Assembly: GCA_001595945.1 (NCBI GenBank)
Contig: LSSI01000076.1
Location: 1-34,835 of the forward strand
Origin: Thermoplasmatales archaeon SM1-50
Lineage (GTDB): Archaea > Thermoplasmatota > E2 > DHVEG-1
Length of the DNA stretch: 34,835 nucleotides
Direction of reading: 5' to 3'
The translations under genes were made by a program, and so were the position numbers. Positions 25,725 to 32,615 of the stretch are shown here, in pieces; within the stretch, counting starts at the first letter, position 1, and the number at the start of each line of letters is the position of its first letter. The notes below the pieces were generated by a model. The model had not been told where the DNA came from and made no database searches. It saw nothing but the letters and a program-made list of their open reading frames with translations.

Positions 25725-25880
25725 ATGAAACCAAACAGTATTTTAATCTTGAAGCAGATAACCATAACAGACAGACAAAAAGAACTTCTTATTGAAGAAT
25801 CTAAAAAAACAGGGATATCAGTATCGTCAATCATTAAAGGACTTATTTCTGAACATTACAGAATAAGGGGGCTTTTATGA
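25725..25880 (+). CDS. Ribbon-helix-helix (CopG/Arc-like) regulator
   Basis: A 51-residue protein. An N-terminal strand (SILILKQITITD) is followed by helix 1 (RQKELLIEESKKTG), a turn and helix 2 (VSSIIKGLISEHYR), the layout of ribbon-helix-helix DNA-binding proteins, which act as dimers. It is the first gene of the element's replication operon and may autoregulate it. Box A near 25679-25690 leaves a leader of about 10-15 bases. Its stop overlaps the next start (ATGA). Confidence 0.65.
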   Translation: MKPNSILILKQITITDRQKELLIEESKKTGISVSSIIKGLISEHYRIRGLL

Positions 25881-26050
25881 AACAAAATAATAATGATCAA
25901 GGAGCCTCCCTGCGAAGAGCTGCTCCCCGACCCACCGAACCGAAACCGTCGATTCAGCAACCAAACAACACAAATGAACAATATAACCCTTACGCTGACT
26001 GGACTTTTGAACAACTTTATTCTGAATGTAAACGAAGAGGACTACTCTAA
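25877..26050 (+). CDS. Small protein with SAP/HeH-like C-terminus
   Basis: A 57-residue protein starting with the ATGA overlap at 25877. The first 40 residues are polar, Asn/Pro/Gln-rich and probably disordered. The last 17 (ADWTFEQLYSECKRRGLL) resemble the helix-extended-loop-helix of SAP or HeH motifs, where the second helix ends in RGL; such motifs bind DNA. Short, so the domain call is tentative. Overlap with the regulator gene upstream indicates coupling. Confidence 0.55.
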   Translation: MKQNNNDQGASLRRAAPRPTEPKPSIQQPNNTNEQYNPYADWTFEQLYSECKRRGLL

Positions 26051-26072
26051 TCCCTAGGGGACGCGGACCAAC

Positions 26073-26258
26073 ATGACGGATAAAAAAACGCTATTCCTAG
26101 GAAAAAAATGCAAAGCAGAACTACGACCCAACCATTTCATCCTCATCGGACGGGTCATCGACATCGATGAACACGGGATCCTTTTCAAAACGGATCAGAA
26201 GACCGCATGGATTAACTGGAACCTTCTTTTCGAACTAGTGCCACTCAGGGAGGAATAA
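26073..26258 (+). CDS. Small beta-barrel-like protein
   Basis: A 61-residue protein of alternating strands: TLFLGKKCKAELR, HFILIGRVIDIDEHGILFKT and KTAWINWNLLFELVPL. The pattern of a curled sheet with a central GxVxDxDxxGIxF resembles an Sm/SH3-type barrel, though I cannot assign a family. The stop is 4 bases before the next start, whose binding site (AGGGAGGA) overlaps its 3' end, so the genes are coupled. Confidence 0.55.
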   Translation: MTDKKTLFLGKKCKAELRPNHFILIGRVIDIDEHGILFKTDQKTAWINWNLLFELVPLREE

Positions 26259-26262
26259 AACG

Positions 26263-26660
26263 ATGCTAGACAGGGACATCAACGGCAGCACATGGCAACA
26301 ACACATGAAACAATACGGCACCATCTACCAGCTCATCCGCGATGAAATCGGGATCTGGGGGATACGATGTAAAAACGGGACCATACAGCCGTACAGCATT
26401 GTAAAAAACCAGCTGGTCGTTATCCTAGACTTCCAGACAGCACGACAACTCACTTTCTTTCTCAAACGTCTACAATACAAAGCGAGATACCCGTATGAAA
26501 CGCGCAAAATGGTGATACTGACGTCTGCATCATGTTCAATGAGGATGACTTGAATAAATTCGTGTATCTCCTCAAAATACGTAGAAAGAAACAAATCACG
26601 CAGGAAACACGCGAAAAACTACGTCAAAACCTCGAAAAAGCGCGGAGGTGCAGACGATGA
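26263..26660 (+). pseudogene. Small element protein split by a -1 frameshift
   Basis: The frame from ATG 26263 (binding site AGGGAGGA just upstream) codes for a coherent protein up to about residue 82 (RARYPYETRK-like end). It then runs into a low-quality tail and stops at 26553. Reading resumes smoothly one base back: from 26508 the -1 frame gives NGDTDVCIMFNEDDLNKFVYLLKI and ends at 26660. The joint lies in CGCAAAATGG, a run of four A. One more A would restore a single frame of about 132 residues. It may be a decayed gene, a sequencing error in the A-run or programmed -1 shifting. If unshifted, the products are 96 residues (26263-26553) and 42 residues (26532-26660). Function unknown. Confidence 0.55.
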
Positions 26661-26776
26661 AACACGATGATTTTCTCCCACGATGCACAAACATGATACA
26701 ACAACTCGAATATCTTGAACGATGGCGACAGACGCACCCGTATGTGATACTCAACGGAGATAAAAACCATGACTGA
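26657..26776 (+). CDS. Miniprotein upstream of the primase
   Basis: A 39-residue frame beginning at ATG 26657, overlapping the preceding stop as ATGA. A good ribosome binding site (GGAGGTG, 26644-26650) precedes it, and the primase ATG at 26769 lies inside its end. The product is helical with several Trp and Tyr residues (LEYLERWRQTHPYV). It may encode a tiny accessory protein or mainly serve translational coupling to the primase. No family recognised. Confidence 0.5.
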   Translation: MKHDDFLPRCTNMIQQLEYLERWRQTHPYVILNGDKNHD

Positions 26777-28283
26777 TGACTACGATGCCAGCAGCCTCAA
26801 AAAACAATTCCAAATAGGATTGCAACAGGAAGAAGAACGAAACGAAAAACTAAAGTTATTAGAAGAATACGCTGTCTTTGAACGTAATAAAAAAGGGGAT
26901 ATTATTAACGTTAACCCTGCAAGACTTGCTCAACTTCTAATCAACGAATACGATTACCATCCTTTTACCACTAGAGACACAAGACAGATCTACTACTACA
27001 AAGACGGGATATACCAGCCAAACGGGGAGACAATCTTCCTCGCACTCGCTGAAGAATATCTTGGCGACTTCAGCACGAACCATCGGAAAAACGAGGTTAT
27101 TTCCTATATACGGGATTACAACTACAAAGACCGTTCAGAAATCTATGTCCCATCGAACTTCATCAACTTAAATAATGGCATCTTAGACATCAAAAGATTC
27201 GTTCTGATACCGCATTCACCTGACTACTATTTCATCAACCAACATCCTATCACATACGATCCAGATGCATCCTACGAGAAAATTGAGGAGTTCCTACGAC
27301 ATATCAGCATGAAAGAAGGGGTTGTACGCGACTCAGTGATAAAAACCATTCAGGAATATATGGGTTACACTTTTTACAGGGAATGTTTCCTCAAACAATA
27401 TCTGGTTCTCGATGGCGGTGGTGACAACGGAAAAACCGTTCTCATGAACCTCGTTCTCTCGATGGTAGGTGAAGAGAACAACACCAGCATTGGTCTACAA
27501 GAACTCAACGACAGACCGTTCTCCAAAGCACAGCTCTACGGAAAAAACGCGAACATCAGCGATGATCTCCCCAAAAAAGCATTGAAATATACGGGTGTGA
27601 TAAAACAAATCACAGGGAACAGCCCAATATGGGCTGATGTCAAAAACAGCAAGACAGGAATCAGTTTCACACCCTATGCAAAACCTTGGTATGCATGTAA
27701 CGAGCTACCAGAAACAAGAGAGCATACCGATGCATTTTATAGTCGACAGCTACAGATAACTCTACTGAACAAATACTTACCGAAAGATGAACCAAAGATA
27801 GATGGGGTTTCAGTTTTCGAGCGTAATGTTCATCTTACAGATGAACTGACAACAGAAGAGAGTTTATCAGGTGCTTTCAACTACGCGATGATAGGGTTGA
27901 GAAGAATTTTAGATACAAAACGGTTCTCAGATGAGACGACAACTGAGGAAAAACGTGAACAATGGATCCGCAAAACAAACCCCGTAGCAGCATTCCTTGA
28001 AGATGAATTTGAAATCGGGGATACAAACTGGTGCATCACTGTTGATGATTTCTACAATGAAGTCATCCATTACTGTGAACGACACGAGCTGGATAAACCA
28101 AGTAGCAGGAAATACGTGACTGGACGGGTGTTGGACTCAAACCTTGGTATACAGAAAAAACAGAAGACAATTAACGGGGAACCTAGAATCTGGTGCTGGG
28201 TGGGTTTGAAGATAATCACGAACACCGTGATTAATCACAACTTGGCTGAGACAAAGGCTGATGCAGCAGGGGGGTACTTTTAA
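26769..28283 (+). CDS. D5/P4-type primase-helicase (SF3)
   Basis: A 504-residue replication protein of phage/plasmid type. The D5_N region spans about 60-190. The SF3 helicase core has Walker A GGGDNGKT (216-223), Walker B with Asp265-Asp266 (NISDDLPK) and motif C ending in Asn311 (WYACNELPE, the sensor Asn). No zinc finger or archaeo-eukaryotic primase domain is visible at the N-terminus, so it may be a helicase that pairs with host primase. It begins inside the preceding miniprotein gene. The frame continues after a single TAA into an open stretch, see 28284-28595. Confidence 0.9.
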   Translation: MTDDYDASSLKKQFQIGLQQEEERNEKLKLLEEYAVFERNKKGDIINVNPARLAQLLINEYDYHPFTTRDTRQIYYYKDGIYQPNGETIFLALAEEYLGDFSTNHRKNEVISYIRDYNYKDRSEIYVPSNFINLNNGILDIKRFVLIPHSPDYYFINQHPITYDPDASYEKIEEFLRHISMKEGVVRDSVIKTIQEYMGYTFYRECFLKQYLVLDGGGDNGKTVLMNLVLSMVGEENNTSIGLQELNDRPFSKAQLYGKNANISDDLPKKALKYTGVIKQITGNSPIWADVKNSKTGISFTPYAKPWYACNELPETREHTDAFYSRQLQITLLNKYLPKDEPKIDGVSVFERNVHLTDELTTEESLSGAFNYAMIGLRRILDTKRFSDETTTEEKREQWIRKTNPVAAFLEDEFEIGDTNWCITVDDFYNEVIHYCERHELDKPSSRKYVTGRVLDSNLGIQKKQKTINGEPRIWCWVGLKIITNTVINHNLAETKADAAGGYF

Positions 28284-28595
28284 ATGTCTACAGAGGTGCA
28301 ACAGAAGAAAGTAACAGGATGTACGGGTCTTAAAAAACAATCCTGTTACTCGTTTTCTCCGAGAAGTAATACGGTAACAGCTTTTTTCATATTTAAATTC
28401 CTTGTAATAAATTATTTTTTATATAGAGGTAAAGTACAAAAAAAGACGTTATTCCGTTATTTTTTTGATTTTCTATCTGTTGATGCAAGTAACATGTTTT
28501 TCTTGGAGATTGTCAACATCCTGTTACTTTTCTACAATATATTAAGTTTATCACATCATTATATTATAAAAGTAGTACGTCTGGGGGTTTTTTGA
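28284..28595 (+). CDS. In-frame continuation after the primase stop, doubtful
   Basis: Starting with ATG immediately after the primase TAA and in the same frame, 103 codons are open. The first part (VTGCTGLKKQSCYSF) is encoded by the GTAACAG-type repeats, and the rest is rich in Phe, Leu and Tyr from AT-rich DNA. GGGGGG at 28270-28275 could act as ribosome binding site. It may be a short coupled protein, the end of a longer primase cut by a nonsense change, or non-coding origin DNA that happens to be open. Confidence 0.3.
   Translation: MSTEVQQKKVTGCTGLKKQSCYSFSPRSNTVTAFFIFKFLVINYFLYRGKVQKKTLFRYFFDFLSVDASNMFFLEIVNILLLFYNILSLSHHYIIKVVRLGVF
28311..28527. repeat. GTAACAGGAT iteron-like repeats, candidate replication origin
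   Basis: GTAACAGGAT at 28311-28320 and its exact inverse ATCCTGTTAC at 28340-28349 form a 10-bp inverted repeat. A second ATCCTGTTAC lies at 28518-28527, and a shorter GGTAACAG at 28373-28380. They border an AT-rich stretch (about 28381-28510), right after the primase gene. Clustered short repeats beside AT-rich DNA near the replication gene are typical of plasmid and phage origins or of operators. Confidence 0.55.
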
Positions 28596-28823
28596 ATGAA
28601 AGTGGTTAGCTTCAGGGTCAGCGATGAGGTCTATGATGCTCTGAAACAGGAAAAGGTGAGTTTCCGTGATCTCTTCGAACCAGTGGCAAAAGACATCGCT
28701 CAAAGCAACAGCATGAGCTATACGGCTGGTATACGCAATCGGAAGTCTGAGGTATACGAATGTGTCAAAGAGATCCAACAGCTGGTTGTGAAGGTCCTAG
28801 GGTCTGAAGTCTGGAGGAAGTGA
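28596..28823 (+). CDS. Small RHH-like protein
   Basis: A 75-residue protein. The front (KVVSFRVSDEVYDALKQEKV) matches the strand and first helix of ribbon-helix-helix proteins, and FRDLFEPVAKDIAQ would be the second helix. The remaining half (SEVYECVKEIQQLVVKVLG) is an amphipathic helix that could aid oligomerisation. GGGGG at 28584-28588 serves as binding site. The ATG follows directly on the stop of the previous frame. It could regulate the element, for example through the nearby GTAACAG repeats; this is inference. Confidence 0.6.
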   Translation: MKVVSFRVSDEVYDALKQEKVSFRDLFEPVAKDIAQSNSMSYTAGIRNRKSEVYECVKEIQQLVVKVLGSEVWRK

Positions 28824-28826
28824 AGA

Positions 28827-29006
28827 ATGCGACATGGGAAACAGCATCAGTATCTATACTTCCTCTGCAGGAAACATGGGGTGTCGCTGGAGGAACTGTA
28901 CCACGATCATCGTGAGCTGCTGTCCATAAACCTTCGCTTCGAGTTGTTTCGTTTGATTCGTGAAAAAGAAGACAGGAGGCAAGGCTGGAAAAACGGAGGA
29001 GGATGA
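28827..29006 (+). CDS. Miniprotein, first of a tandem paralogue pair
   Basis: A 59-residue basic helical protein (QYLYFLCRKHGVSLEELYHDHRE, given in part) with a good ribosome binding site GGAGG at 28813-28817. Over about 42 positions it agrees with the next gene's product at about half of the residues, including H..YL..LCR..G..L..LY..HRE and the end R.IRE. The two arose by duplication. The protein has one Cys and a central helix-turn-helix-like outline but no assignable family. The next gene begins 1 base after its stop. Confidence 0.6.
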   Translation: MRHGKQHQYLYFLCRKHGVSLEELYHDHRELLSINLRFELFRLIREKEDRRQGWKNGGG

Positions 29007-29007
29007 A

Positions 29008-29172
29008 ATGAGGGAGAAAAAAAGGCAGCATAAATATCTGCGTTATTTGTGCAGGGTGTACGGCACGGATTTGCAGGGGCTGTACGATCATCACAGGGAG
29101 AAGCTCACGAGTCATCTGAGGCGAGAACTTTCCCGAATCATCAGGGAACAGAGGGAGGAGGAGAAGCAATGA
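29008..29172 (+). CDS. Miniprotein, second of the tandem paralogue pair
   Basis: A 54-residue paralogue of the preceding gene product (HKYLRYLCRVYGTDLQGLYD then HHREKL). The frame is open from further upstream, but GGAGGAGG at 28996-29003 decides the start at ATG 29008. It is strongly basic in the middle and ends with a Glu-rich tail (REQREEEKQ). Its stop overlaps the next start as ATGA. Function unknown; tandem copies in a small element suggest paired or heterodimeric action. Confidence 0.6.
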   Translation: MREKKRQHKYLRYLCRVYGTDLQGLYDHHREKLTSHLRRELSRIIREQREEEKQ

Positions 29173-29369
29173 TATGGAAAAAGGGGCAGGGTGAGCAGCC
29201 GAGTAATCTGAATCTGTTCAGTGAGGAGACAACGGGGAAGACGGTACAGATCAGCAGTCTCAACTTCAGCGTGAACCTTGCGAGTGACGACCCAGAGGAC
29301 ACCATTGAAAAGCTGAGCGATGTCGCTGTCCGCCTGTTGAGATTCATGATGGATGAGGAGGTCAAATAA
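29169..29369 (+). CDS. Last small gene of the element
   Basis: A 66-residue acidic protein beginning with the ATGA overlap at 29169; GGAGGAGGAG at 29155-29164 is its binding site and overlaps the end of the previous gene. The frame stays open upstream to 29049 but the binding site decides this start. The middle (VQISSLNFSVNLASDDPEDTIEKLSDVAVRLLRFM) contains a strand and a C-terminal helix. No family recognised. It is the last gene before the non-coding right flank. Confidence 0.6.
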   Translation: MIWKKGQGEQPSNLNLFSEETTGKTVQISSLNFSVNLASDDPEDTIEKLSDVAVRLLRFMMDEEVK

Positions 29370-29633
29370 TGCGATTTAAGTTTTTTGTGTGTGCACAATA
29401 CTTTTTCCTATTATATATGTAGTATGTATGCTAGTTGCATACAAAATAACAGTAGTCTTCTCTCCTGTTCCACTCCTTACCCTCTGTTGCCGAAAAATAG
29501 GTAGGAATCGGCAAACCTTTATACGTGGTTGATTTCCCCGTCCCTAACAAAATGGGTAGGTCTTGGTGGATTTCATTTTAGAGGGATACTACGACCTACA
29601 TTTATTTGTGGTGTTTTCATCAGTAGAGGATAA
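29370..29633. other. Right flank of the element with two inverted repeats
   Basis: No gene was found here. Two hairpins can be drawn: GTATGC (29426-29431) with GCATAC (29437-29442), loop five; and TTGCCGA (29487-29493) with TCGGCAA (29508-29514), loop fourteen. A TATA-like CTTTATACG lies at 29517-29525 just after the second. One of these may mark the end of the element or an integrase site. Confidence 0.4.
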
Positions 29634-29690
29634 ATCCGTGTCACTGCTTCCCCACCTACCTGTTTTCTGAGGATATGTTTTTAAAGAAGG
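29632..29690 (+). repeat. Dispersed intergenic repeat, copy C, with promoter
   Basis: AAATCCGTGTCACTGCTTCC then CCACCTACCTGTTTTCTGAGG and ATATGTTTTTAAAG. The last part is a box A (TTTTTAAAG, 29678-29686) about 36 bases before the ATG at 29722. It starts the secreted-protein group and lies just right of the mobile element. Confidence 0.8.
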
Positions 29691-29721
29691 AATAGTTACA
29701 AAACTATAAGGTGGAAAGGAA

Positions 29722-30984
29722 ATGATAACAAAAATAATAGTTATAGTTGTTATCATGATAGCATCGTCTATTGCTGTTTTTTCTGTTGTTGATGCTGATG
29801 GAGATGGATTGAATAATTTAACCGAAGTGCAACAGGGGACGGGTATATTCGATTCTGATAGTGATGATGATGGTATCAACGATGGAGAAGAAATAAATGT
29901 TTATCACACAAAACCTACAGCAAAAGATACGGATGATGATGGATTAGAGGATTTTGCTGAAATAAACACGTATCATACAAATCCATTGACTGTTGATTAT
30001 GATAATGATGGGCTTAATGATGGAGATGAAGTTAGATGTGGGGCAGACCCTCTTGATTCAGATACTGATGATGATGGGTATCAGGATGGAAACGATCCAC
30101 ATGTAACAACCCATGAATGGAAACTTATTGATTCAGATAATGACGGATGGAATGATTACAAAGAATATTATGAAAAAAAGACAGACAGATTTAGGAGTGA
30201 TACTGATAACGATGGTTATAAAGATAGTGTAGATCCCCATCCGACAACCCATGAATGGAAACTTATTGATTCAGATAATGACGGATGGAATGATTACAAA
30301 GAGTATTTTGAAATTGGAACAGATAGATTTAAAGCCGATACCGATGGGGATGGTGCACCAGATTCACAGGATGCGAATCCATTAAGTGCTGCTCATCTCA
30401 TAACAAGAGAATTTAGATGGGATTATCCTTCTGACTGGTGGAATACAAGGAGTTGGACATGGACGATATACGTTTCACAGGATTTGTATTTATATGAATC
30501 CCAACTTCCAAGAATAACCTCATGGTATGATTGGAGTAAATATACTGATGACCCTGTTCTGGAGGTTCTTGCCCCAGGGTTAAAAGAAGCAGCAGAAAAT
30601 AATGGATTTGATTATTATGAGACTGTTAATTTTGTTTTAGCATTCGTTCATTGTCTCCCCTATACGGTAGATGATATTACCACTGGTGCGAATGAATATC
30701 CACGGTATCCAATAGAGACACTTGTGGATGGTGGTGGTGATTGCGAAGATACGAGTTTCTTGGTTGCTGGTTTGCTTAAAGTAATGAATTATGATGTTTG
30801 TTTACTTAAACTTCCTAATCATATGGCTGTTGGTGTATTAGTAAGCAATGGATACCCGGGAAGTTATTATAATAAAAATGGGAAACATTATTACTATTGT
30901 GAGACAACTGGAACTGGATGGATGATGGGAGTAATTCCATCCGATTTTGAAGGTCAGTCAGCAACACTTATCCCCGTCAGTTAA
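29722..30984 (+). CDS. Secreted protein with Ca-binding repeats and transglutaminase-like domain
   Basis: A 420-residue exported protein. Residues 1-24 form a signal peptide. Residues 28-225 hold about eight aspartate-rich repeats (DADGDGLNN, DSDDDGIND, DTDDDGLED, DYDNDGLND and so on) of thrombospondin-3/Ca-binding type. The C-terminal half is transglutaminase-like: Cys341 in GGGDCEDTSF, His367 in NHMAVGV and Glu394 in YYYCETTG form a plausible triad. It probably acts as a cysteine peptidase or amidase at the cell surface. Two DNA segments of 59 bases in the repeat part are identical (30106-30164 and 30244-30302). GGTGG (29710-29714) precedes the ATG. The stop lies directly at repeat copy D. 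Confidence 0.75.
   Translation: MITKIIVIVVIMIASSIAVFSVVDADGDGLNNLTEVQQGTGIFDSDSDDDGINDGEEINVYHTKPTAKDTDDDGLEDFAEINTYHTNPLTVDYDNDGLNDGDEVRCGADPLDSDTDDDGYQDGNDPHVTTHEWKLIDSDNDGWNDYKEYYEKKTDRFRSDTDNDGYKDSVDPHPTTHEWKLIDSDNDGWNDYKEYFEIGTDRFKADTDGDGAPDSQDANPLSAAHLITREFRWDYPSDWWNTRSWTWTIYVSQDLYLYESQLPRITSWYDWSKYTDDPVLEVLAPGLKEAAENNGFDYYETVNFVLAFVHCLPYTVDDITTGANEYPRYPIETLVDGGGDCEDTSFLVAGLLKVMNYDVCLLKLPNHMAVGVLVSNGYPGSYYNKNGKHYYYCETTGTGWMMGVIPSDFEGQSATLIPVS
30106..30302 (+). repeat. 59-base exact direct repeat within the Ca-repeat gene
   Basis: 30106-30164 and 30244-30302 are identical over 59 bases with a period of 138 bases (46 codons). Each codes THEWKLIDSDNDGWNDYKE. Identity at the DNA level, including third positions, points to a recent duplication. 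Confidence 0.85.
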
Positions 30985-31030
30985 ATCCGTGTCACTGCTT
31001 CCCCACTCACCAGTTACTATTTTTGTAACT
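30983..31030 (+). repeat. Dispersed intergenic repeat, copy D
   Basis: AAATCCGTGTCACTGCTTCC then CCACTCACCAG. It starts inside the stop codon of the preceding gene. The TGAGGATATG part is missing and is replaced by TTACTATTTTTGTAAC. The downstream gene uses a separate box A (TTTATATAG, 31060-31068). Confidence 0.75.
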
Positions 31031-31127
31031 TTTGTTTCATTTAAATTTTTTCAAAATAATTTATATAGAGGAAAGTTATATTGTATCATTGTATTTGTAA
31101 AAATTTATTAAGGGAGGACTATCTATT

Positions 31128-32426
31128 ATGATAGAAATCGAAAGGAAAAAAAATATTTTAAAAAATATAAGAACGTTGGTGATCGTCTTCGTTCTCGTCT
31201 GTTATAGTTACTCTACATTCGCTCAGATCATTCCAGATAAGTCGATACAGAATATTCAGACAACTCAATCATCATCTTGTACACCGCTGAAAGGAAATAT
31301 TACTGTTTTGGATGAAAGTTTTTCAGAAGGAATCATGCCCCCTTCAGGCTGGATACTTGATCCAACGAATCTAAGTGGAACTTGGAAGATAGATTCGGAG
31401 AGATATCATTCCCCGTCATATAGTGCTTCGGTTTGGCGACACAATTGTACTGGACTAATGGATGAATGGCTCATTACTCCAAACTTAAATTTTAGTGAAT
31501 ATTCAACCGGATCAAATAAAATCTTTTTACGCTTCTGGTGGTACACGGACATCTATGTTGTCGAACATTCATTGATTCATTTCAATGTGAGTATTTCCAC
31601 CAACGGCGGAATAAATTGGACAAAAATATGGACAGCAAAGGACCAAAGTGGATTTCCTGAATACAAATGGACTGAAATAGGTATGCCGATTGAACTATCA
31701 GAGTATCGCAATGAAAGCAATGTGACAATAGGGTTTCAGTTCTTTAGTAATACAACACAACATGCAATAGCCCAATTTTTTGCCATCGATGATATCATAG
31801 TGTTCACAACAGCTGCTGTAAACTTCTTTTGTGATGCGGGGGGACCGTATCATTGGTGGTGGTTTCACCAATATGATTACATACCTCCAGGTGTACGGTT
31901 TCATGGGACTGTCAGCGAAGGCTACAATCCATATTTATGCCAATGGTTATGGGATTTCGGAGACAATAATATCTCAACATGGCCTGTGTATACATATAAT
32001 TTTTATACAAATCCAGGGCACTACAATGTCACTTTACAAGTAAAATATGAAAACCTTATTGCTTATGATATAACGACTGTTGATTTTATAATGCCACAAT
32101 ATCTCAATATATCACTGAAACCAATCTCTTTCCCAGGGATTCAAGCTGAAATTTATAATCCAGGGAATTACAATGCTACACATGTAAAGTGGTGGATAAA
32201 TGTGACGTTAGGTCCGCTAAAAATGCGTGAAAAAACGGTAGCAAATGGAACCATTGAGGATATAGGTAACCACTCTACAGTCGATATAAAAAGCAAGTAT
32301 TTCTTCGGGTTCGGACTAATTCAGGTTGAAGTTGTGGTAAATCCCGAAAACTTCGTGGGTAGTCATACAGATTTTAATGCACTAAAAATCGGTCCATTCA
32401 CCATCAATTTAGGAAAAAAAACATGA
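31128..32426 (+). CDS. Secreted adhesin-like protein with PKD domain
   Basis: A 432-residue exported protein. A basic start and hydrophobic stretch (IRTLVIVFVLVCYSYSTFAQ) form the signal peptide. Residues about 60-225 resemble a cleaved-adhesin/MAM-type beta sandwich, opening with ESFSEGIMPPSGW. Residues about 230-325 form a PKD-type domain (WDFGDNNIS, then GHYNVTLQV). The last 100 residues are unassigned. Many N-x-S/T sites (for example NFS, NVS, NWT, NES, NTT) suit surface glycosylation. GGGAGG at 31112-31117 and box A at 31060-31068 support the start. Likely bound to the cell surface or released; no enzyme motif seen. Confidence 0.75.
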   Translation: MIEIERKKNILKNIRTLVIVFVLVCYSYSTFAQIIPDKSIQNIQTTQSSSCTPLKGNITVLDESFSEGIMPPSGWILDPTNLSGTWKIDSERYHSPSYSASVWRHNCTGLMDEWLITPNLNFSEYSTGSNKIFLRFWWYTDIYVVEHSLIHFNVSISTNGGINWTKIWTAKDQSGFPEYKWTEIGMPIELSEYRNESNVTIGFQFFSNTTQHAIAQFFAIDDIIVFTTAAVNFFCDAGGPYHWWWFHQYDYIPPGVRFHGTVSEGYNPYLCQWLWDFGDNNISTWPVYTYNFYTNPGHYNVTLQVKYENLIAYDITTVDFIMPQYLNISLKPISFPGIQAEIYNPGNYNATHVKWWINVTLGPLKMREKTVANGTIEDIGNHSTVDIKSKYFFGFGLIQVEVVVNPENFVGSHTDFNALKIGPFTINLGKKT

Positions 32427-32521
32427 AAAAAAAGATGGTTTAGTTGCCTATTGAATTCAGGAGTCTGATAACGACATAAGCGCTCTCCACTCTCTTCTTT
32501 TTTTTACAATTATAGTCACTG

Positions 32522-32577
32522 AAATCCGTGTCACTGCATTCCCCACCCACCTGTGTTCTGAGGATATATTTTTAAGA
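32522..32577 (+). repeat. Dispersed intergenic repeat, copy E, with promoter
   Basis: AAATCCGTGTCACTGCATTC then CCCACCCACCTGTG and TTCTGAGGATATATTTTTAAG. The end is a box A (ATTTTTAAG, 32568-32576) about 40 bases before the ATG at 32616. The layout matches copy C upstream of the Ca-repeat gene. Confidence 0.8.
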
Positions 32578-32615
32578 TAGTAACGTTTACGATACTTCTG
32601 AGTGGAGGCAAGGTT

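Noticed and set aside
4222-32577. CRISPR array
   Set aside because: The repeat copies are far apart, separated by genes and vary in sequence; no regular spacers and no cas genes are present.
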